The notes under the pieces: generated by a model
Told to the model about the DNA's origin: nothing
Database searches by the model: none
The model's input: only the letters and a program-made list of their open reading frames with translations
Source: Cliona cf. orientalis
Taxonomy: Eukaryota; Porifera; Demospongiae; Clionaida; Clionaidae
Reading direction: 5' to 3'
Assembly: GCA_963930775.1 (NCBI GenBank)
Contig: OZ005692.1
Location: forward strand, 10,149,029 to 10,213,028
DNA: 64,000 nt
Position numbers and translations under genes: made by a program
Shown here: piece after piece, positions 32,352 through 44,700 of the stretch
How positions within the stretch are numbered: position 1 is the first letter of the stretch
How the letters are laid out: the number at the start of each line of letters is the position of its first letter

Positions 32352-35300
32352 ATGAAGCCTGTTAAAGCTGCGATGTCTAAAATCATGGAAATTACATTAC
32401 TTTTCATCTTCTGTAGTACTATATTCAACCTACCAGACGTCTCGACTGCTCGCGCCCAGCTATTACCTCAACGAGAATGTGAAAAAATTACAAATGTCAC
32501 ATTTCTGACGTTCCTTCCATGTCTTAAAGAATTCGGTGACAGTGCCTCCACTTTTGAGCAGCTGGACAGCTGTGATTTTCTCACGAGAGCAGCAGTTGAA
32601 CTGGCAGCAGAAAGAGTCAACCGGAATTGGAATGTGTCGGGAAATTCTCAGCGGTTTCTGAATCTGACTCCACTGCATGGCGTTTCTGATTCTGTGGGGA
32701 CCAGAGACCTTCCTGCTGTAAGTAACCAGCATGCAGCTAAATCTATAGAGTAATACTGCATTCTTATTTTTTTAATCTTATTATGCAGCTTACTATAATT
32801 ATAGTCTCAGTGTGTGTTAATTTTAGTAGCGCTACTCATGCAGTACTGTAGTTGCAAGGATGACAGTGTATGACATAAGCATGGAAGAACAAAGCATAAA
32901 TCCAAATCTCGGTTGTCCCTAGGATTATTAGGTATTCAATTAAGTATTACCTTAATGTAGTACAAATATGCCATGTTCTGCTCAAAGAATTGTGCGTCAA
33001 GGGTGTAATTTTCCCGTGTTCCATTATCATCTTTACAACTAGTACCACTGCCACATCAATGGTATCCTATTCTCCATGGCATCTCAATCAACAGCTATTA
33101 TATATAAAGTAGTCAACATCATTACAGCTGGTGTAGCTTCAAATGTCATTTGAATAAGGGCCGGGCGGAGGTAAAGCAGAACTTAACCGTACTTATTAAT
33201 ATAGTTATAATCTGCACCTACAAACAACTCTGGTTGTGTAGAGGAGGCTACATGGTAGATTGCACATATTAATATTATTATTATTACAGGAAATTCGCAT
33301 TCAACAAGTGACAGACCACACTTACCGTTCTATGAATAATCTGAGTGAGCTATTTGGAATTGTTGGTCCCAATGGTCCAGCGGCTGCTGAGTTCTGGGCA
33401 CCAATATTTCAACATTTACACCTGTTGACAGTGAGTTATTATTAATTATACACCTGGTTATAAGTAGCTAATAGAAAGAAATATTCATCTGGACCTATAG
33501 TACTAATACTTTAGCCTCGTCCCCAGGCCACTCCCATGTTTTCAATGTTGCATGAAATACTTATCCTGATATACCAGTGATCATCACATGTGCAGTAAAG
33601 TTTTACGATCATTATCATGTAGTAGGTCTCATACGATGCCACAAACCTTGGACTTGAAGAATCGTTCACGTTCTATCGCACCCTTCCGTCAGACAGAGGA
33701 GCCAACATGGGCCGATTGGCACTGATGGTGCAATTTCAGTGGTTCAGAATTGCCACAATAAGTTCTCACGAACAATACTATGCCCAGGTAAGTGTAAGCA
33801 TTAATAGAATCTAACCATTCCACAAGATAGGAAATCTCTATAGTACTGCAACGGTATTTTATTCAACAATATTAAATTTAGTGGTTGCCCCATATCTGTT
33901 TATCATGAAATTTTAAGTAATAGAGATAAGTCTCATGATAATCTAGTACAAAATCACGATTTTGCATACTGACTTGATTTTGACTATGCAGGTGGGAGAG
34001 AGCTTCATCTCACTTTTGAACAATATTGCTCACCGTTCACAACAAAGCACTGTTCAGTTGATGGCAATGTCCACAACTTTCTCTCGGAGATCACCAGACT
34101 CAGCCCTCAGTGACATACAACAGAGAGATATCAACATCATTTTCGGATTCTTTGGTCCAGAAATTGCCAGATACGTTCTTTGCAGAGTGAGTTGCTAGCT
34201 AAACTATGTTATAGTAATCTATCATCAACATCAGCTAGGTAGTACTAGCTAGTGGGCACACACAATGATGAATCCTCTGATTAAATTTAATATTGGAGAC
34301 TTTAGTCTTAGTCTACTGGAAGGTATCCCCCCTCCTTGAACAATCAACGAGCTAGCTAGTGATAGCTATAATCCTATTAATAATATATCTGTACAGGCAT
34401 TTTCACAGAATCTTATTTCTGCTGAGCATGCTTGGATTCTTCCATCCTACTATGAACGAAACTGGTGGAGAGAAAATTCTCTCAATGATGACGATGGTTG
34501 CTCTGATTCAACGATGCAGGAAATACTGGAGTCAATAATCTTCGTAAATACCATCAAAATCCCTCCAATGGTAAATGTAGTAAATGGAAGTATTATAGCT
34601 AGGTGGTGGAATCCACAGGGCTTTGAACCTGAAGTTCCCCCTCAGCCACCCCTTCCCCCCTCCCCCCTCCCCCTCCCCCCGAGCTGAATATTCTCCTCTG
34701 CCTATATATGGCAAGGATGTCGGCTAACCACTGATAATTTCTACCCTCTCTGCATTTTACTTTCCTTGCAGGAACTGTCCCTAGATTCCTTTAATCACCT
34801 GCTAGCTGACAGGATGCAAAAGTTGTTTGAAGTTCCGTCCCTCACTGAGGAGGACCTGAAGCCATATCTCCTTCGCTCTAGAGCCACAAGTGCATATGAT
34901 GCTGTGACTCTCCTAGCAAGGAGTGTGGGTGTGGCTTTTGATCTTGGTGGAGACAACTGTACTGATTATAGAGTGATACAAACAGTGTTGGAGAAAGAAT
35001 TCATGGTAAGAAATACAATTACAAGCTCTTAATATAAGCATTTCACATGTAGCTAACGGTATGATCTGCTATGGTGACCAAGAAGGATACTTTTTTGTGA
35101 CCCTCGCTGGAATTTGATCTAACGCTGTACCAAGGATCATCAAAATTAATGATATTACATAGTATCTCACACACTCACACAGACACTGTCTCTAACACAT
35201 ATCCTTACCCTTAATAGGAATGTGAATACTGTAGAATTCATTCTGGGTGTTCCTTCAATGAAACTGAGCGGTGTCAGGAATCTTGTCCTGCAGGCCCAGA

Positions 35301-38300
35301 TTTTTCCACTCCAGGAGCTGAGAAATTACGGAAAGATGCAAACTCGGATCATCTATCAAATTTCTTTGGACAAGTTCTGTACACTCAGTTCATTGGTATG
35401 CTCACACACGTACACATCTCATTACTTGTTTTTAACAATTGAGATCAGATTCTATGGTAACCTAGCAAATTGAATGTGTTTTTTCACACTTAGCTAGTCT
35501 AGCTAACGGTTGAAAATTTGTCGTATAGCAATTATAATGTTTTACAAATGAGTGAATACAAAGTGCTTAATAACAGTTACACCATTGTCACTATAATATT
35601 ATTATTCCTGGACCACGTGCATGTACTACAGGTGGAGAGGAGTGCCCAGTTGCCATTTCCTGGTGTTTTGACGAGGATAATCAACCTCTAAATTCGAATG
35701 GGGTACAAGAATGTTTGTACGCATTAGACGAACTCGATAGTGCGCCCTGTGATGCACGACTGAGACTGTCTGAGTTTGAGTTCACTAGGAGAGAGAATGG
35801 ATGCCCCTTACATTTTCAGTGGCAAGGTAAAAAATTTAGTGATCGATGTACATACTGGTATTATTGAAATAAAATTAATACAGCTTTAATGTACTGTCCA
35901 AACCCTATAATTATGGTATCAAACGGAATGGATTCCTCAATAATTAGGAGGGAAATGGCATTTCTGAATCAGTGCTTTAACAAAGTTACCTAGAGGTATC
36001 TGAGTGCTCAATAGCTAGTGGAATTTTAACTAAAGCTTCAGTTCTTGACATTGTAAATTTTTCTTAGGTTCCGGAGATGCTCCAAGCAGCCATTACATAA
36101 TAACGATTGGATTTCCGGTGGCTGAGCTGGTTGTGATTGGTGTGGTAGTTGGCCTGGGGCTGATGATCGCCGTGGCATTCTTAATTTTTAACATCGTCTG
36201 GAGACAGAACAAGTCAGAACCTTGTCCTGTCATGCATGCTGAATTAGAAATTCACAATCATAGTATTATCAAATACTTTTGCACTGATAGATTTGTGAAA
36301 GCATCAAGTCCATGGATCAATGTGATTCTAATTATGGGGATTATTATTCGAATGCCGGTTTCACTTCTGAGTAGCCTTGCTGTGTCAACAGCGAAGTATG
36401 GATTCAACAGTAGCTACATCGTTCCGCTTTGCTATGTAAGTTTAAAAAATTCAGCCATTCTCCTAAGCCACCTCTAGCTAGATCTCTATAATCATCACCC
36501 TTCCATGTCTCAACATTGCTGCAATGACTGTTAGCTATATCTTACATGTCATTGTACAGTTCTCCTTTATGAGTGATGGTCTTGGAGACGTGATATTTAT
36601 TGCAGCACTGATTGCAAAGAACTGGCGAATCTATCGCATCTTTAACAATCGTAAATTAGAGGATATTGTAAGTTAATAACTTTAATTACACTCTGCTTTT
36701 AATAACTACTTCCTTTGTAGGGTAAACAGTTATCCGATAGATGGCTTGCTCTTGGTATACTCATTGCTGTGCTACCAATTGCTACTACAGCTGTGGTTAT
36801 GGCTACCTTCAATGTAAGACTGGAGATGACGACAGTGCAAGATGAGGTATGTTTCCAAGCAAGACCTATTATTAATAGTTAATTATTTTACCGTATATAC
36901 ATTAATAATCCACAGATGACCCTTCATGTTTATGTCGTTTCTCATTGCTTTGTCGATCATGAGCAGCGATTCAGGACCGCCATGGGCATCTACAACTTAT
37001 TCCTGCTCTTCTCTCTTGTGATTCTCTCCTTTCTCACCTCATTTGTCAAGTCAGAGACGTTCCGGCGCGAAGCTCACCTCTCCTTAAGAGCTACTGCCTT
37101 AACAATCTTACCTCTTCCGATACTCACGGTAGCGTATACTGTTTTAAGATTCGAAGGAACAGTTGATGTGGACCATGTTCAGGCAACTGTATGGATACGT
37201 GTCATGCTGACTGTTGTGTTCCCTGTGCTGATCGTGATAGTACTATTTGTACCAAATGTAAGTTCGCCAAAATGAGTTCTCTTACATAATATTATATGCT
37301 TCACAGCTGGTTTGAGTATTTGAATATCAGTTTGGAATTTGTAGAATCTTATAGACTATTAAGGATCAGACACTCCTTTAATCATGGCGGGACACGAGTC
37401 TCTGTCATAAATTGTATAGCTCTAGCTATTATACTAGGGCACGCTGGCCGGGAATTGGTGCTTAGGATGAATCGTTTATTCTATTCAGATATACTTGATG
37501 ATCAAAGAGCACGTAACTGAAAATCGCCCCAAGACTCGCGCATCAGAGAAGTCTCACCAACTAAGTCGGCACTACCACAATCTCTTAAGGCAGAGTGGTA
37601 CCCTGAAAAAGCAGCTAGATGATGTAAGCATAAAAGATGAAATTTCACAAATAATATTCTACCAAGGGCTTATAGACCCCAAAGGGGGAAAGGGCATGTA
37701 ACTGGCACCTGGCAAAATTTAAATCCATAGGCTAAAAATAGCACATTATCAGTCTATAGCACTAATGCAGTACAGTCCAGACAGCAGCTGTTACTATAAT
37801 TAGTTACAAACCACTGTCTGATTTCAATTTTGCTAGGTACACTACATGTATGACAGTTACATGCCCTCTCCCCCTTTGGGGTCTATAAGCCCTTAATTGA
37901 TTCTACTATTAATATATGTCTCAATTTCAGTACAATCGGCAAATAACACGACTTTCACTGAAGCAGCAAATGCAGCAAGATAAAGATTGTACCAACAGTG
38001 CTGAATCATCAAAAGTCAGCAAGAAAACTGTCACCAGTACTCAGTATACAGTAGATGAAAATCAGCTCAACAAGCACTGTCAAGAACAAGACGATGAAGA
38101 GACTGATCATGAACCTACATTTTCATCAATGGAGAATCTAATTGAAGGAAGTAGAGTAACGCTTGTGACAGTTGTCTCTGATTGTCTCCTAGCTGGTCAC
38201 AGTGACACTGAGCAGAAATTAGTGCAAATCAATGAGGAAGAAGGACTAAGCATTACTGCTGCTGGGCTGTTGGGTGATGAAGGATATCGTGAACAGTGTA

Positions 38301-38326
38301 AACTATTTACACTACCAGATACGTAA
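32352..38326 (+). CDS. GABA-B-like receptor R4, 15 exons, 1013 aa
   Basis: Coding exons: 32352-32717, 33290-33430, 33626-33787, 33992-34186, 34397-34570, 34772-35005, 35218-35395, 35632-35826, 36068-36212, 36291-36435, 36560-36667, 36721-36846, 36916-37257, 37489-37623, 37931-38326. Signal peptide core ITLLFIFCSTIFNLPDV. The flytrap has FGIVGPNG, VSYDATN, FYRTLPSD, INIIFGFFGPEIARYVLC and HAWILPSYYERNWW. The linker has EYCRIHSGCSF and GEECPVAISW. Helix 2 begins FVKASSPWIN and helix 3 has AKNWRIYRIF. Exon 14 forms the coiled coil (HYHNLLRQSGTLKKQL), followed by a 131-residue acidic, Ser/Glu-rich tail. Intron 9 is only 78 bp, a multiple of three and without stops, so it could be retained in frame. 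Intron 14 contains a family A MITE. Confidence 0.92.
37663..37894. mobile_element. MITE family A, copy 2
   Basis: CAAGGGCTTATAGACCCC on the left, GGGGTCTATAAGCCCTT on the right, in R4 intron 14, 36 bp before exon 15. The interior matches the copy at 6723-6959 closely (AGACAGCAGCTGTTACTATA). Confidence 0.9.
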
Positions 38327-38706
38327 TAGTGATTGATTTTACAGCATCATAATGATAATTATAATATAATTATCCTCATATTCAATTGATCATTGTGATA
38401 TCAATACGTTTAATATGGCTTTGCTGAAATGCAGCGGGTGGGCAGCATACTGCGCATGCGCATTCGTATTGGTATCAGTAACCCGTTTCATGTACATGTA
38501 TATATTATACATATTATAATATGTACATGTACATAGTACATGTGTTCCACATGTACATGTAGGCCTAGCGCCTATATACGTCATTTACGTACTGCAGGGG
38601 CGTGTCTGATTTGCAGGATCTTAGCCCCAGCCATGCCATTTCAGCAGACTCATCATGGCATGCTGGTGAAGACTTGTCGTTGGCCTCCAGTCGCGAAGAA
38701 AAAAAA
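38327..38706 (+). promoter_or_regulatory. R4-R5 spacer with NRF1-like box
   Basis: 380 bp. A perfect TGCGCATGCGCA lies at 38451-38462. Downstream is a run of TACATGTA-type palindromes (38490-38560). An upstream in-frame ATG at 38602 exists, but the ATG at 38707 is followed at once by the signal peptide. Confidence 0.55.
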
Positions 38707-41700
38707 ATGGTTCTACAACTCATAATCGTCGCCGGTCTGTTCTCCAGCCTAACGTTAACGCAATCCGTTCCCTCCTCTCGAATCCACGAAACCATCCCAG
38801 GGACTCTGTGCGCCCAGAACATCACGTTTCTACACTTAATCCCGTGTTGGCGCGCTCTGGATATCGATGGGATTCATAGACGATCGGCGACGCTGGAAAG
38901 GCTGAACAGCTGTGATCTATTAGCGAGAGCCGCCGTTGAGTTGGCAATCGAGAGAGTGAACGAGAATCAGAATGAGATCTTTGGTTACGGGTCTCGAGAT
39001 CGGCATGTGAGGACTGTCCCTTTGTTTCCAGAAATCAATGACACAACCGTAAGTTCAATTGATACTACCATAAAATCGAAGCATGTTATGCTATAAGCTT
39101 GCTCAGCATGACATTATTCAATGCAAATTATTAGCTTGTTATCCGTGAACATTTTTAATGACTGTGCAAGGCCAGCTGCTGGGGGCATAGACAATTGATA
39201 TCGTGAGGTCTTTATCTAGTCATTTATGGTATACAGAGTGCGATGCATGTACCAGATATCTTGCGCGAATCGATTGTCAATCTGATTAGGTACTCTCCGT
39301 CACGTACAAATAGCGTACAAGATCAACTAATGAGCTCAGACGTGTATACATTGACTGCATGCACGTTGCAAAAGTAAACTGTAGCATAGGCTTTGACAAA
39401 GTGATTTGGTGTTGGCATAATAATATGCTCAACGATGCGTAGAATAGCTAGATCTAGTTTATTGGGGAGGTAAACTCATAAAGCCAATAAATTACGGGGA
39501 GGGGGGTAAATTGATCCCAAGGGGATGTTAAAGCACCCCTTGGCGCCCCTGCATGAAATCCTGGGGATGTAATGTGTACATGTAGATAATGAGTACCAAA
39601 TTTGGTTTTAGTTACAAAGACATCGACCCTCTTGAGCGAAATCCTGAAATAACCATGTACATCTCTTGTCCCAAAATTGCCATAATATTTTTGTGTGATT
39701 TAAGCAGTTCAATTCCATTTACAGCTACAAAGAATAACCGATATTTTCCGCTTTGTGAAATCCAATGAATTCTTTGGTGTCATTGGTCCCAATGACACAG
39801 CAGAGGCCGCCTTCTGGGCACCCATATTTCAAAGATCCAACCTAATGACGGTGAGTTCATGTTTCTATGCAATAACATCTAGTAGAAATTTGGTACCTCA
39901 AATCCTGTTATCGAATTGTGAAAAATAGTTTGCAATTTTGGGCAAAGGTGATCACAATGTCATGTAATAGTAATAATTATTAGCGATAATAGGATACGAG
40001 ATCAAGTATACACATGGGGGCATCCTTTGTTTCTTGTATAATAATTATTATGATTTCAAGGTAATGTGCGTACCGTGTTTCATAGGCCATGGTACTGGAG
40101 TTTCTTTCGGCAAACTTAATTGAGCAGCGAAAGACAATCCATGCTCAACATGCATGCCATGATCATGAAGGCTCATGAAATGAGGCTTTCTGAGGGACCA
40201 TAATTATTGCAAGATATGTTTCTATTTTGACTCTTATCAGCATCTATATAAGACTATGACTTATCATGTGACTGTATCCTATAGCTATATAATATGACAT
40301 GGCTTCCCTTTAACTTCCAAAAATGTGGAGTGCTATTTTGACTGACCACATAGATCTAATGAGATTATCGCAAGCCACGTACTTTGGTAACTAAGCAATA
40401 TTATAGTGTACTCCGTGGTAAATACATACCGCTTCATACTTATACTCTAGGGATTCTCCTACATACTATGACGTGTACATATGACCACCAACACGGTTGT
40501 GATAACCATGTACCCTATAGTCATAGCATGTACACAATGTATCATACACGTGAAGAGAGCATAATGAATATAATTATATTATTATCAAAACTGAAGGAAG
40601 TACAAAGGAAATCTACTATATATCAAAGCTACTACAAGTCATGTGCTCTTGTATATATATACACAGTTATTGACTATAATAGCAACATGCATTATGTATG
40701 ACTGTACTATGTTACTACTTTATGTAGCTCTCCTATGACATCACAAGTCCTGAGCCCGATAAAACTTCTGATACTTTTTACCGAACACTCCCGTCAGATC
40801 GGGCTGCCAACATCGGCCGACTGAACTTAATCGCTCGATTTAAGTGGTTCAGGATTGCTACGATCAGCTCCCAGGAAAGATACTATGCACAGGTATATGC
40901 ATATGCACACAATGTCATGAATCTAATGATATTGTCTTGTTACGTGTATAGCCGGTAACATTGAAAGGCCTTCTATAGCTTGTTGTTATAGTTGGCTCGG
41001 CGTGCATCATAATGATTCTCTCTCTGTCTTATATGATCATGGCTACAACTGAGACATGCAGTGCATAGTTCCATCACTGGGTGTAGGACCTGACTATAGA
41101 CGGAGAGTGTGCGCTAAAAATTCGTATAATTTATATTGCCAATTATCTCAATTATCTGCCAGACCATTGACATGTTTGTAATGAATGGAAGTACAATGAG
41201 TAATTATGTGTGCATACCTAAGGTAGTTGCCATGCACCATTGCACGTAATCATTACATTTGTGATACAATACAAGAATGACATCACAAATAGAGTGGCTA
41301 CCTCTTCATTTGCAATTCCAGGGGAGTTTCCCCTCTGCATGTAACCAGTCTGTGCATGGCTATTGTAAGACATGCATGCATGTTATAGTTACAAGACCTT
41401 AATTGGGGTGCATGAGATGCATGGTCGAATGCACCCCAATTAAGGTCTTGTAACTGTCTTATTGGCCCATGACCCCCTCTCATCATTGGCCTACCCTATG
41501 ATCACCCATACCCCTGTGGTGGCCGGCAATTTGCCTATAAAACTTTGGTTGCTAGGTGATGGCCAATAAGCAGGTTTACACACTCTCTAGAATAGTAACA
41601 GCTGTAGGCACAGTGGTATAATATAATATTATATCACCAGTACAATTATTGAGTGCTCAGCCCACTGTATATCAGCTAGTCACCACTGCAGCCTTCCCCC

Positions 41701-44700
41701 TTCCTTTCCTGTCCCTTGATAATATTACGAATGTAAGGTATTTTTACCACCCAGTGCTCGGGTTCTGTGAAAACTAAACAGCTAGCAGATACGATGGTTA
41801 AAAAATTCAGCGTGTACGTGCATTGGCATGGATGAAGTATTTCCTGTGCCGCATGCAGCTTTGCATGAATGAAGAGGCATAATGCATGTAAACTTTGCCT
41901 TTGTTTGAAGCAGGATTTGATAAAAGATGAGAGAAAGGAGAGAACTATAAAGAGACCGTGACTACAAAAACATTTCCGTCAAAATGTAACCATTAATGCA
42001 TAGTACTTGCATGCCTTGCTGAACTACGTATATTATAACATGATCATAGATATGTAACCAATGTCATCAGTGGCGTATATAGCTAAACCAGGGCTTGCCC
42101 TGCATGATAAAAATTGTCTGTGCCCTGATGAAACATCTCAATTTTTAGTCATATATTATGTGATTTAGGCTCACGTTACAATGCACAGAATTGATGGTTG
42201 TATTGTCATTATAATATAATAATATAATAGCGTACAAGTTCCCAGTTCAGAGTATATAATATATGACTAGTGGCACTGTTATTATTCCTAAGGAACATAT
42301 GCTGTGTTGCCCCACCCTACATTTACTGCATGGTATCTTGTCACTAAGTGCATAGTACGTACGATAAAGCCTACGCCTAACGACTATTAAGAGCCTTTCT
42401 GATTTATCCAAACCTGATTTAAAAGAACTTGCATGCCTAATTATTGCCATTAAGCGGTTGCAACATCTGAACATACATCAAAGGCTATCCAACATCATAG
42501 CTCTCATGCAAACAATTTAATTACATTAATGGTACCTTAAGTACATAGCTATAATAAAACTTAGTAGTATTATAATGTTATTGTATCCACTTAAATTATA
42601 GGAAGGAGAACATTTCATTTCTCTCTATAACGAAAAAAAGTGGGTGCTCTGCTCAACTTCCTTCACTGTATCACCCGATTTTGCTCTCAAGGAGGTGTAC
42701 TCCAGAGATATCAACATCATATTCGGCTTTTTTGACTCACAAACTGCTCGCAAAGTTCTGTGTAGGGTAAGTTTGCCATGTATGTATCTATTGTAATAGA
42801 TATGTGGCTACCTCATTTGCATAATGATTTCATTTATATAATTATGGAAGCTTTTACTATAAATGTGTGACCAATAGAAGTATTAATATTTTACCTTGCC
42901 ATAATAATTATGCGTGCATATCCAGGCAAAGTCACTGTTCCCGGATCTTGTATCCGCTGATCATGCTTGGATTCTCCCAGCCTACTACAACCCAAACTGG
43001 TGGAAACTGCCTACAGGAATGGAAAGTGAATGTTCTAATGAAGACATGAGGACCGTCCTGGAATCTGTGATATTCGTTGATACCGTCAAATATCCTCCAG
43101 TGGTAATGGTAGTTATCTTACTGACTACTAGTCAATTTAAGTGGGATTTCATTGTGATATAGGATTTGTCACTGGATGGATTTCACAGCCAGTTGGTGTC
43201 CAAGGCTCTTGATCTGTTTCTGTCCCTCACTGAGGAGGACCTGAAGCCATATCTCCTTCGCTCTAGAGCCACAAGTGCCTATGATGCTGTGACTCTCCTA
43301 GCACGGAGTGTGGGTGTGGCTTTCGATCAAGACGGTGGAGGAAAATGCAACAACATCAGTGTGACCCAAAGAGCCTTTGAGAAAATTTTCATGGTGAGTT
43401 CTCAAGCAAGATAACATCCTACCTGTGAATTCAAGTAACGGAATGATCACATCCTGTAGACATGCGCTTCTTGAAGTTAAAAGCTTGTTGGCATGAATAC
43501 CCTTTACCATATCTCATTTATCACTCAGGAATGTGAGTATTGCAGACTCAATTCTGGATGTTTCCTTAATGAAACTGAGACTGGGAAATGTCAAGATTTG
43601 TGTGGCTCAGAATACACACCAAATGCAACTCAGTTCACCAGGGATCATTGCTATCACAATTCAGGACTGAGGTCTTACCACTTACTGAATTACTATGGCC
43701 AAGTTTCATTTTCACAATTTATAGGCAAGTTAATAGGACTTAGGTATATATGCTGACTGCCCCCCCCCTCCAAGAAAATTTTCTGCAGGCAGTCTAATAC
43801 TATGACATTGTATGGTATGCCAATACATCCAGGATATAATATGGGCTAAATAATTGAGCCTATATAGCTAAAGTTGTCTAGCTAACTATAATAATACCGT
43901 GAATGTCGTGCAGGTGGAGAAGAGTGTGTTATTGAGCTGTTATGGCCTGGTGATCATGAGGCTGTTGATGGCATCGGACATACTGAAGAGAACCTTGACC
44001 GTGCGTCATGTCCTCTACAGCTGAATCTCTCTCGTACACTAAGGAATTTCACACGGAGAAGCAATACTCATTGCCCTTTGACCTTCCAATGGAGAGGTAT
44101 ATCTCTTGGTGCTAGTAATAATAATAATAACCAATATTGAGAATTTGTGAACAAAATTAACATAAATTACGGTAGTTACTTTTTATTATCAGTTTTGATT
44201 TGTTTTTTTTTTTCAGGCTCGCCAGATCCACCGAGAAGTCGTCACCGACAAGTATACGAGACTCGACTCTACCAGATGATCATCATCGGCGTGGTCACTG
44301 GGATTGGATCCATACTTGCTGCTACCTTCTTGGTCCTTAATATTGTATGGAGAAAGAGCAAGTAAGGGAGACAGTAGCCAGAATTGAATCTCATCATACC
44401 GGTAGCAGTGATTGTCATGCAGGGTAATATAATATACACAGGCTTGCTTATTATTTCATCCATGAATTCAATGCGAATATGCATGGGCTATAAGCTTGGG
44501 GAGGAGAACTAGAGGAACTAATTATGATTCAGAAGTAAAATTGCAGCCATGAGTTCTATCATTGATCTGTGACTATATTATTTGCTTTAGTTCTATGAGT
44601 AAAATTAATGACAGATAACATAATTATCAGTTAGCTTTTAAAAATTAATAATATTTTCATTCAGAGCTATTAAAGCTACAAGTCCCTGGTTGAATGTTGT

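Noticed and set aside
36118-37275. Separate short genes suggested by long open frames within R4 (helix 1-2 and helix 5-7 frames)
   Set aside because: They are exons of one receptor that happen to stay open into neighbouring introns; splice sites and phases match the other six copies.
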